Part shown: positions 1-5,251 of the stretch, in pieces | Layout: the number at the start of each line of letters is the position of its first letter | How positions within the stretch are numbered: the first letter of the stretch is position 1 | NCBI GenBank assembly: GCA_013373005.1 | Contig: JABXIP010000142.1 | Span: 1-5,251, forward strand | DNA length: 5,251 nt | Direction of reading: 5' to 3' | DNA from: Cytophagia bacterium | GTDB lineage: Bacteria; Bacteroidota; Bacteroidia; Cytophagales; Cyclobacteriaceae | Notes under the pieces: generated by a model | The model's input: only the letters and a program-made list of their open reading frames with translations | Database searches by the model: none | Told to the model about the DNA's origin: nothing | Made by a program: the position numbers and the translations under genes

Positions 1-781
1 AAATATCTGTTACCGGAATTAGCTTAATCTGCACCTTTGAATCTTCTGGAAGAATAGGGAGAATATTATCTCGAACTAGTTGTGGAAACCTTGCTTGAAA
101 GGCTTCCAAATTAGTTCCTTCTTTTAATCTGATGTAAACCAAATGTCCCACCCGGTTCCAGGAAAATTGGCCCATGGCCTTATTAGAAAGAAAGGCTTTC
201 TTTTGAACCAGGTGCATGTTTTTAGGCATGTCTTCATATACACCGGTTACTACCAGATCCCTGTCATTAACCTTAACTGTTTTGCCTACCGCACCGTTGG
301 TATCTCCAAACAACTGAATGGCGAGGCTCTCACTAATGGCCATATTATCAGGGTTGCTTAGTGCATCGGCTCTGTTGCCAGAAATAAAATTCAGTTCGAA
401 AATTTCAAGGAAGGCATTGTCAGCGTAATAGAAGGAGTTTTCAATGAAGGTGTTGTCTCCAATTTCAACTACTGCAGAGCCAACTCTGTGGCCATTGCCA
501 CTTTCTTCTACCTCAGGAAAACCAGCTTTTAGCGTGGGAGCCAGCATACCAGAATTGGTGATGCTTACTCTTTCTCTGCCATTGATTACACTTTCCTGAT
601 AAACTCGGTACATTCTATCCTTGTGCTGGTAGAATTGATCGTAGGAGAGCTCTTGCTGAATGAGTTTGCCAAGTAGAATGGTCATGGCAACACCTACAGA
701 CAAGCCGAAAATGTTGATGATGCTGTAACTTTTACTTGTGATAAGTGTTCTAACTGCTGTTTTGAAGTAACTTCTGAACAT
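1..781 (-). CDS. ABC transporter permease, FtsX/MacB-like, N-terminal part (cut by left window edge)
   Basis: This is the first 260 residues of an inner-membrane permease subunit of a MacB/FtsX-type ABC transporter. Such permeases work with a separate ATPase and act in export or in mechanical signalling across the membrane, not in uptake. The start MFRSYFKTAVRTLITSKSYS is the usual Bacteroidota permease opening: a short amphipathic stretch, then the first transmembrane helix at about residues 19-40 (IINIFGLSVGVAMTILL). Residues about 45-255 form the periplasmic MacB_PCD-type domain, with the familiar stretch FYYADNAFLEIFELNFISGN (residues 117-136), then AISESLAIQLFG and VGKTVKVND. The C-terminal three-helix FtsX domain lies outside the window. 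The gene was read by translating the minus strand and is open throughout. ATG at 781 fits the family start, but its frame stays open upstream with an alternative TTG at 835. It is divergent from the two-component operon, which suggests a regulatory link. The substrate cannot be told. Confidence 0.9.
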   Translation of the reverse strand, partial: MFRSYFKTAVRTLITSKSYSIINIFGLSVGVAMTILLGKLIQQELSYDQFYQHKDRMYRVYQESVINGRERVSITNSGMLAPTLKAGFPEVEESGNGHRVGSAVVEIGDNTFIENSFYYADNAFLEIFELNFISGNRADALSNPDNMAISESLAIQLFGDTNGAVGKTVKVNDRDLVVTGVYEDMPKNMHLVQKKAFLSNKAMGQFSWNRVGHLVYIRLKEGTNLEAFQARFPQLVRDNILPILPEDSKVQIKLIPVTDI

Positions 782-841
782 ATTTTTGGATTGGTTTTTG
801 ACAGGTCTTCTGAAATCAATCCCAATACCAATCAATTTAAT

Positions 842-846
842 CTCCT
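842..846 (-). promoter_or_regulatory. Shine-Dalgarno-like AGGAG ahead of an alternative TTG start of the permease
   Basis: On the minus strand AGGAG is followed by six bases and then TTG (835-833), in frame with the permease. Using it would add 18 residues (MIGIGIDFRRPVKNQSKN) before the conventional methionine at 781. The spacing is ideal for a ribosome site, and the ATG at 781 has no such element. Family members usually begin at the position of the ATG, and Bacteroidota rely little on Shine-Dalgarno pairing. I therefore keep 781 as the start and record this as a real alternative. Confidence 0.3.
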
Positions 847-902
847 GAAAAACAACGAGATAACAATTGAGTGAAAATTTAGATATCTTCAAACTGTTCC
901 GA

Positions 903-924
903 TGTGAAACACAGTGTGTTCGCA
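903..924. repeat. Imperfect dyad just upstream of the response regulator
   Basis: TGTGAA and TTCGCA form outer arms with one mismatch over six bases, separated by 10 bp. Nested inside is a perfect five-base inverted repeat, AACAC-agt-GTGTT (908-920). The element ends 10 bp before the proposed TTG start at 935. It could be an operator for a dimeric regulator, including autoregulation by the Fis-type HTH encoded next to it, or a small hairpin in the leader. Its length is close to what chance can produce. Confidence 0.3.
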
Positions 925-934
925 ATCAGAGTAA

Positions 935-2311
935 TTGGTCAAAACAACTCAAATATTGAAAGAGCCCGTTCAAATATTGGTAATAGACGATGATGAAGAT
1001 GTGCTCATTACTGCGGAAGTGGTCTTAAAGCAGAAATTCAAAACCGTTCACACCTGTCCCTACCCTAACCAAATTCCAGATTTATTAGCTCAAGGCAAGT
1101 ATTCGGTTGTATTGCTGGACATGAATTATGCAGTGGGCGATTCGTCAGGTAAGGAAGGTCTAAAGTGGCTGGACTGGCTTCACAAAAATCACCCACAAGT
1201 TCAGGTGGTTATGATTACAGCCTATGGAGAACTGAACCTGGCGGTTCAGGCTATGAAAAGAGGGGCTGTAGACTTTGTAACTAAGCCATGGCAGTATGCA
1301 GAAATTCAGGAAACGGTGGGTGCTGCCCATAAACTTTCGCAGACAAAGGAAAAGGTTGAGGAGGTGAGGCATCAGTCCTCAACTTCCAGAAAAATGACTT
1401 CAGAACTGGTTGGAGATTCTCCCAAAATGCAGGCCGTTTTTAAAATGGTGGAAAAAGTAGCTCCAACGGAGGCCAATGTGCTAATTCTTGGAGAAAATGG
1501 AACGGGAAAGGAATTGGTGGCAAGGGAGATTCATGCACAATCCAATAGGTTCGATAAGATTTTTGTCTCTGTAGACATGGGTTCTCTCACTGAAAGCCTT
1601 TTTGAATCTGAGTTATTCGGCCACAAAAAGGGAGCCTTTACTGATGCCAAGGCTGATAGAGAAGGCCGGTTTGAAGCGGCCAATAATGGCACTATATTTT
1701 TAGATGAGATTGGAAATCTCTCTCTGAGTATGCAATCGAAACTGTTGAGTGTCCTGCAAAAAAGAACCGTGGTTCGTGTTGGTGAAAATCAAGAAAGGCC
1801 CATCAATGTTCGAGTATTGGCTGCTACCAATATGAATTTAGAAAGCATGGTGAAAATGGGGAGTTTCAGAGAAGATTTGCTCTACAGACTAAATACCATT
1901 GAAATTGAATTGCCGCCCCTAAGAGAGCGAGTAGGGGACATTACTTCTCTGGCCAAGCATTTCCTGGATCGTCTGGCAGATCAATATGGAAAAACTGGGT
2001 TGAACTTTTCACGAGAGGCGCTCAATGTATTAAAGGAGTACCATTGGCCAGGAAATGTAAGAGAGTTGGAGCACACTATTGAGCGATCTATTATTATGTC
2101 AGCGGGTTCGGTAATTGAGGCTGATGACCTTTTGCTGAAGGCTAGGAAAAGCACCCAATTTGAAGCAGATACTACTAACCTGGAGGCTCTGGAAAAAAGA
2201 ACGATAGAAGAAGTGATTAAGCGCTGCGATGGTAACATGAGTAAGGTGGCGAAAGAATTGGGTATTGGCAGAACCACACTTTACCGTAAAATGGAAAAGT
2301 ATGGACTTTAG
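935..2311 (+). CDS. Sigma-54-dependent response regulator, NtrC/ZraR family
   Basis: This is a cytoplasmic transcription activator that, when phosphorylated, uses ATP hydrolysis to open sigma-54 RNA polymerase promoters. Its 458 residues have the usual three-part plan. The receiver domain spans about 13-130, with acidic pocket Asp18-20, phospho-acceptor Asp62 (LLDMNY), Thr95 and Lys117 (TKPW). The AAA+ domain spans about 157-385. It has Walker A GENGTGKE (186-193), a sigma-54 contact loop reading GAFTDA (233-238) in place of GAFTGA, Walker B TIFLDEIG with Asp257/Glu258, the arginine-finger region FREDLLYRLN (311-320) and sensor II WPGNVREL (371-378). A Fis-type helix-turn-helix ends the protein (about 415-458, SKVAKELGIGRTTLYRKMEK). 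The frame has a TAA at 932-934 and no ATG before residue 63, so the start must be non-ATG: TTG at 935 or TTG at 956. The gene overlaps the kinase gene by 11 bp, so the two form one operon. The neighbouring ABC permease is the likeliest local target, by inference. Confidence 0.95.
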   Translation: MVKTTQILKEPVQILVIDDDEDVLITAEVVLKQKFKTVHTCPYPNQIPDLLAQGKYSVVLLDMNYAVGDSSGKEGLKWLDWLHKNHPQVQVVMITAYGELNLAVQAMKRGAVDFVTKPWQYAEIQETVGAAHKLSQTKEKVEEVRHQSSTSRKMTSELVGDSPKMQAVFKMVEKVAPTEANVLILGENGTGKELVAREIHAQSNRFDKIFVSVDMGSLTESLFESELFGHKKGAFTDAKADREGRFEAANNGTIFLDEIGNLSLSMQSKLLSVLQKRTVVRVGENQERPINVRVLAATNMNLESMVKMGSFREDLLYRLNTIEIELPPLRERVGDITSLAKHFLDRLADQYGKTGLNFSREALNVLKEYHWPGNVRELEHTIERSIIMSAGSVIEADDLLLKARKSTQFEADTTNLEALEKRTIEEVIKRCDGNMSKVAKELGIGRTTLYRKMEKYGL

Positions 2312-3659
2312 TCATTTTCGCCTTCAGTTAATCATCCGAGTAACAGGAATACTGCTCACGAGTTTGGCTCTGGCTTGGTCTATCTACTCAACAGAATTTT
2401 TGATGACTCCCATAGTTTTTGGGCTTTTTACTATCATTCAGGTCATTGCTTTGATCACCTATGTGGAAAAAGGGAGTACTCAGGTAAATGATTTTCTGCA
2501 GTCATTCTTCGATAAGGATTATACCAGAAAATTTAGTCCTAAGCTTTCTGGAAAGGTGTTCAAAGAGGTTTCTTATGGTTTGAATAAAATCATGGAAGAT
2601 TATGCTAAGCTGAGTCTGGAAAAGGAAGAATACTATCAATATGTAAGACAGGTCAACGAACATGTGGAAGTGGCATTGATCAGTTTCAAGTCTGATGGAA
2701 AGATTGACTTGATGAATAAATCTGCCCAGCGACTTTTGCAGTCTCCATCGCTTTATAATATCGAGGCCATTGGGAATTATAACCCAGAGCTTCTGGGAGT
2801 GCTTAGAAATCTCAATTCAGGAGAAAGAAAGCTTTTCAAAACCCAGGCCAATGGTGAGTTGATGAATCTGGCGCTCATGGCCAAGAAATTTAAATTGTCA
2901 GATAATGAATATACGCTGGTTGCCTTGCAAGACATCCGCCAGGAGCTACAGCAAAATGAGATAGATGCCTGGCAAAAGCTTATCAGAGTACTGACGCACG
3001 AAATCATGAATTCCATGACGCCAGTACTTTCTTTGACCACGGCCATCAAGAATATGGTAGATGAAAATTCCGGTCCTAAAGCCGTAAAGGCCATTTCACA
3101 GGAGGAAATTAATGACATCCACCGAAGTATAACTGCTATTGAAAACAGAGGGGTCGGGCTGCTCAACTTCGTGAATGCCTACAGAGACTACACCAAACTG
3201 CCAGAGTTAAAGCTCGAAGAAATCAGTTTGAAGTCTTTGTTGAAGGAGGTCATCACCCTAGTTGAAAAGGATTTTCAGAAGGAGGGAGTTACGCTTGAAC
3301 TAAATTTCGATGAAACCGAGATAGCCGTTTTGCTGGACGCTAAACTCATGACTCAGGTGTTCATTAATCTTCTCAAAAACGCAAGGGAAGCTGTGGCAGA
3401 TGTGCCAAACCCAAAAGTATCGGTTGAGCTGGCTCACGAGGAAAAGGCTTGCCATGTAGTTGTTTCCGACAATGGTCTGGGTATTCCTGAAGACTTAAAA
3501 GAAGATATTTTCGTGCCTTTCTTTACCACTAAAAAGCAAGGTACCGGAATAGGATTAAGCCTTTCCCGCCAAATCGTTAAAGCCCATGGAGGGGATTTAA
3601 GACTCTTGGAAAGTGAGAAGGGCTGTCAGTTCCAGGTCTCAATTCCTTTATTTGTCTGA
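2301..3659 (+). CDS. Sensor histidine kinase, NtrY/AtoS-like, partner of the upstream regulator
   Basis: This membrane-bound sensor kinase should phosphorylate the response regulator encoded just before it. From ATG at 2301 it has 452 residues. An in-frame TTG at 2265 would lengthen it by 12 residues deep inside the regulator gene. The ATG is preferred because it gives the common short N-terminus and an 11-bp overlap typical of coupled translation. Two transmembrane helices lie at about residues 7-28 and 34-54, with only a handful of residues between them and no periplasmic sensor domain. A charged linker (about 55-115) and a degenerate PAS-like region (about 118-215) follow. The catalytic core is complete: H-box LTHEIMNSMTP with His233, N-box NLLKNAREA with Asn360, G1 DNGLGIP (390-396), F-box VPFFTTKK and G2 GTGIGLSLS (414-422). 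The signal is unknown. The tight loop suggests sensing within the membrane, through a partner protein, or in the cytoplasm. Confidence 0.94.
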   Translation: MDFSHFRLQLIIRVTGILLTSLALAWSIYSTEFLMTPIVFGLFTIIQVIALITYVEKGSTQVNDFLQSFFDKDYTRKFSPKLSGKVFKEVSYGLNKIMEDYAKLSLEKEEYYQYVRQVNEHVEVALISFKSDGKIDLMNKSAQRLLQSPSLYNIEAIGNYNPELLGVLRNLNSGERKLFKTQANGELMNLALMAKKFKLSDNEYTLVALQDIRQELQQNEIDAWQKLIRVLTHEIMNSMTPVLSLTTAIKNMVDENSGPKAVKAISQEEINDIHRSITAIENRGVGLLNFVNAYRDYTKLPELKLEEISLKSLLKEVITLVEKDFQKEGVTLELNFDETEIAVLLDAKLMTQVFINLLKNAREAVADVPNPKVSVELAHEEKACHVVVSDNGLGIPEDLKEDIFVPFFTTKKQGTGIGLSLSRQIVKAHGGDLRLLESEKGCQFQVSIPLFV

Positions 3660-3661
3660 CA

Positions 3662-5011
3662 CTACAACAACTCATTCGCCAAATTGGCCAGCTCAGATCT
3701 TTCGCCTTTTTCCAGCGTGATATGTGCATACAGCGGGTGATCCTGTACCCTATCGATCAGGTAAGAAAGTCCATTAGACTGAGAATCCAGGTACGGTGTG
3801 TCAATCTGATGAATATCTCCGGTAAAGACAATCTTGGTGTTTTCACCAGCCCTGGTAATAATGGTCTTGATCTCATGAGGAGTGAGGTTTTGCGCCTCAT
3901 CTACAATAAAGAAGATGTTGGACAAACTTCTACCTCGAATATAAGCCAATGGAGTAATCAGAAGCTTTTCCTTATTCACCATTTCGGTAATGGCCTTAAA
4001 CTCCTTGTCGGTTTCTTTGTACTGGTTTTGGATGAACTTCAGGTTATCCCAAAGTGGCTCCATGTAAGGGTTCAGCTTGGACTTGATGTCTCCCGGCAGG
4101 TAACCAATGTCTTTATTGCTCAAAGGAACGATAGGGCGAGCCAAATAAATCTGCTTGAACTCCCTTCTTTGCTCCAGAGCTCCGGCCAATGTCAGCAAGG
4201 TTTTACCCGTACCAGCAACACCCTGAATGGTTACCAGTTTTACCTCCGGATTCATGATGGCATGAATGGCGAATGTTTGTTCAGCATTCTTAGGTTTAAT
4301 TCCTGAAACAGGCCGCTTGTCAACTTTCTCAATGGTCTGCTCCATTGAATTGTAGTAGGCCAGTACCGAATTCTTGTCACTTTTGAGAATGAAGAATTGA
4401 TTAGGCTGAGGTTTCTTGTTTTTCAACACCTCTTTAGGTGCCAGGGTGCCATCCTCATAGAGGTGATTGATTAAGTCGGAGTCGATTTTCTCAAATTCAA
4501 TCTTTCCTTTCCTGAGCGAGTCGACATTCTTGATCTTTCCGGTTTCATAGTCTTCCGCAGGCAAGCCTATAGATTTAGCCTTCATGCGAAGGTTAATATC
4601 CTTGGAAACCAGAATCACATTCCTTCCGGGGTTTTCCTCTTTCAGTCTCAAGGCTGCATTCAAAATGCGATGATCATTTTTCCTTTCCCCGAAAACCACA
4701 TTTGCATCGAGAGTGCTTTCACCACTTCCGGCTTCCATCACCACTTTAAAGCTTCCACGGGTTTTTCCGTTGAGCGGAATCCAGTCTTGCAAAGACTTGT
4801 CTTTGGCCAGTTTATCCAGCAATCTGGTAAACTCTCTGGCTTCAAAATTCTTGGTGTCATTTCCCTTTTTGAATGTATCCAATTCCTCAAGAACTGTAAT
4901 GGGGAGCCCAATGTCGTGCTCCTCAAAGTTCATGATGGCTATATGTTCATAAAGGATTACGGAGGTGTCTAGTACAAAAATCTTCCGGTCGGTCTTCTTC
5001 GCTCTCGGCAT
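3662..5011 (-). CDS. PIN domain-PhoH family protein (PhoH2/YlaK type), putative RNase/RNA helicase
   Basis: This 449-residue cytoplasmic protein joins a PIN nuclease-like domain to a PhoH P-loop ATPase. The PIN part (about 10-145) keeps the expected acidic residues: Asp15 in FVLDTSVIL, the glutamates of VLEELD (42-43), Asp113 in NDHRIL and Asp138 in SKDINLR. A linker (about 150-235) leads to the PhoH domain, with Walker A GVAGTGKT (264-271), ARPIVP (291-296), Walker B FFIVDEAQN with Asp371/Glu372, and FTGD (396-399) as a likely sensor. Mycobacterial PhoH2 relatives have sequence-specific RNase and ATP-dependent RNA-unwinding activity. That function is inferred here from domain order only. The start MPRAKKTDRKIFVLDTSV fits the family. 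The gene is convergent with the kinase operon (2 bp between stops) and divergent from the gene at 5208, so it is probably its own transcription unit. No small antitoxin-like gene is visible directly upstream. Confidence 0.94.
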   Translation of the reverse strand: MPRAKKTDRKIFVLDTSVILYEHIAIMNFEEHDIGLPITVLEELDTFKKGNDTKNFEAREFTRLLDKLAKDKSLQDWIPLNGKTRGSFKVVMEAGSGESTLDANVVFGERKNDHRILNAALRLKEENPGRNVILVSKDINLRMKAKSIGLPAEDYETGKIKNVDSLRKGKIEFEKIDSDLINHLYEDGTLAPKEVLKNKKPQPNQFFILKSDKNSVLAYYNSMEQTIEKVDKRPVSGIKPKNAEQTFAIHAIMNPEVKLVTIQGVAGTGKTLLTLAGALEQRREFKQIYLARPIVPLSNKDIGYLPGDIKSKLNPYMEPLWDNLKFIQNQYKETDKEFKAITEMVNKEKLLITPLAYIRGRSLSNIFFIVDEAQNLTPHEIKTIITRAGENTKIVFTGDIHQIDTPYLDSQSNGLSYLIDRVQDHPLYAHITLEKGERSELANLANELL

Positions 5012-5049
5012 ACTACAATTTGGAATTCAATAATGAATAGATCGTTGTC

Positions 5050-5079
5050 ATAAATTAGTAAATATTCGCTGTAAACAAG
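5050..5079 (-). promoter_or_regulatory. Candidate Bacteroidota-type promoter of the PIN-PhoH gene
   Basis: On the minus strand CTTG (5079-5076) is followed after 18 bp by TAATTTAT (5057-5050). This resembles the Bacteroidota consensus of TTTG around -33 and TAnnTTTG around -7, with one imperfect position in the first box and two in the second. It lies 38 bp before the ATG at 5011, giving a short leader of about 30 nt. In AT-rich DNA such matches arise easily, so this is only a candidate. Confidence 0.3.
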
Positions 5080-5101
5080 AGTGGAAAGCTTTCTTAATAC
5101 A

Positions 5102-5123
5102 GAATTAATTTAGGAATTAATTC
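5102..5123. repeat. Perfect AT-rich inverted repeat, 9-bp arms
   Basis: GAATTAATT (5102-5110) and AATTAATTC (5115-5123) are exact reverse complements around a TAGG spacer. Each arm is itself partly self-complementary, so GAATTAATT also occurs as a direct repeat with a 12-bp period (5102 and 5114). It sits between the two divergent genes, upstream of the candidate phoH promoter. It could be an operator for a dimeric regulator. It has no T-tract or GC-rich stem, so it is not a good intrinsic terminator. Confidence 0.5.
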
Positions 5124-5207
5124 AAAGAGCTGTAAATGAAGTGTTTACTGATTTTGGGTGAAATTATTTAGCAAAACAAGTTACAATCGGTGTCGTAAAC
5201 CAACCTT

Positions 5208-5251
5208 ATGCTTCAAGTTGAAAGATTTAAGAAGGAATATTCCGACAGGCT
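5208..5251 (+). CDS. Start of a gene, possibly an ABC transporter ATP-binding protein (cut by right window edge)
   Basis: An ATG at 5208 opens a frame that continues to the window end: MLQVERFKKEYSDR, 14 full codons. An in-frame TAA at 5196-5198 makes this ATG the first possible start. The pattern (Met, alternating hydrophobic beta strand, then Lys-x-x-Tyr) resembles the first strand and A-loop tyrosine of ABC ATPases, which often begin like MLxVENFxKxYGD. Walker A would lie roughly 20-30 residues further on, outside the window, so the assignment rests on the first strand alone. No Shine-Dalgarno is seen, as is common in Bacteroidota. It may be a different protein altogether. Confidence 0.4.
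   Translation, partial: MLQVERFKKEYSDR

Larger units (their letters stand above)
782..934. promoter_or_regulatory. Divergent intergenic region between ABC permease and two-component operon
   Basis: This 153-bp AT-rich stretch must carry the promoters of both the leftward permease gene and the rightward regulator-kinase operon. It holds an AGGAG followed by TTG on the minus strand (846-833), a weak sigma-54-like box on the minus strand (815-830) and an imperfect dyad next to the regulator start (903-924). I could not find a convincing Bacteroidota-type promoter (TTTG, then TAnnTTTG about 19 bp later) on either strand. I also saw no sigma-54 box with the canonical GG-N10-GC spacing and bases. 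The promoter role is inferred from gene arrangement. Confidence 0.6.
5012..5207. promoter_or_regulatory. Divergent intergenic region between phoH-type gene and the right-edge gene
   Basis: This AT-rich stretch of 196 bp has no convincing coding region on either strand. It should carry the promoter of the leftward PIN-PhoH gene and that of the rightward gene starting at 5208. Within it I see a candidate Bacteroidota-type promoter for the PIN-PhoH gene (5050-5079, minus) and a perfect AT-rich palindrome (5102-5123). No clear promoter facing right was found. Confidence 0.55.

Noticed and set aside
143..361. Plus-strand ORF of 72 codons
   Set aside because: It lies entirely opposite the well-supported ABC permease domain and has no recognisable features.
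903..924. CRP-type binding site (TGTGA half present)
   Set aside because: The second half TCACA at N6 spacing is missing, and the actual dyad has a 10-bp spacer.
2265..2300. Upstream TTG start for the histidine kinase
   Set aside because: It would lie inside the regulator's HTH coding region and add 12 residues unlike a kinase N-terminus. ATG at 2301 fits better.
2777..3166. Minus-strand ORF of 129 codons within the kinase gene
   Set aside because: It is serine- and leucine-rich shadow sequence opposite the PAS and H-box coding region.
3624..3661. TGTCAG ... CTGACA inverted repeat spanning the kinase stop as a terminator
   Set aside because: The arms are only six bases with a 26-base loop and no T-tract, so it is most likely chance.
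3722..4306. Plus-strand ORF of 194 codons
   Set aside because: It is antisense to the PhoH ATPase domain, with composition expected of a shadow frame and no domain signature.
4670..4972. Overlapping plus-strand ORFs opposite the PIN domain
   Set aside because: Both are shadows of the conserved PIN coding sequence and have no independent support.
5156..5172. Possible sigma-54 promoter facing the right-edge gene (GGG ... TTTAGC)
   Set aside because: The GG and GC are separated by 12 bases, not the required 10, and the remaining bases do not match the -24/-12 boxes.

Overview
The window looks like a chromosomal segment of a Bacteroidota bacterium, probably a Cytophagales-like marine or soil lineage. 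This rests on protein style and not on a marker gene. The left edge encodes a FtsX/MacB-like permease of the type abundant in Bacteroidota. The response regulator carries the GAFTDA variant I associate with this phylum. The PIN-PhoH protein resembles those of the phylum, Shine-Dalgarno sequences are mostly weak or absent, and base composition is moderate. No rRNA, tRNA, CRISPR array, insertion sequence or integrase is visible.

Layout, left to right. Positions 1-781 (minus strand) hold the N-terminal 260 residues of an ABC transporter permease that runs off the left edge. A 153-bp divergent intergenic region (782-934) follows. It contains a weak sigma-54-like box, a Shine-Dalgarno-led TTG and an imperfect dyad. 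Positions 935-2311 and 2301-3659 (plus strand) encode a two-gene operon overlapping by 11 bp: a sigma-54-dependent NtrC-family response regulator and its membrane-bound NtrY-like histidine kinase. The kinase stop is only 2 bp from the stop of a convergent minus-strand gene at 3662-5011, which encodes a PIN-PhoH protein (putative RNase/ATPase). Positions 5012-5207 form a second divergent, AT-rich intergenic region with a candidate phoH promoter and a perfect 9-bp-arm palindrome. A plus-strand gene starts at 5208 and is cut by the right edge after 14 codons. Its start resembles an ABC ATPase.

How the genes may work together. The kinase has two membrane helices separated by a very short loop and would phosphorylate the regulator at Asp62. 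The regulator would then remodel sigma-54 RNA polymerase at target promoters. Its divergent neighbour, the ABC permease, is the obvious candidate target or sensing partner. The phoH gene is convergent to this operon and shows no sign of belonging to it. I see no clear evidence of a wholly new system. The points most worth a second look are the short-loop kinase beside an ABC permease, the GAFTDA variant, the ambiguous TTG starts, and the dyads in the two divergent promoter regions.
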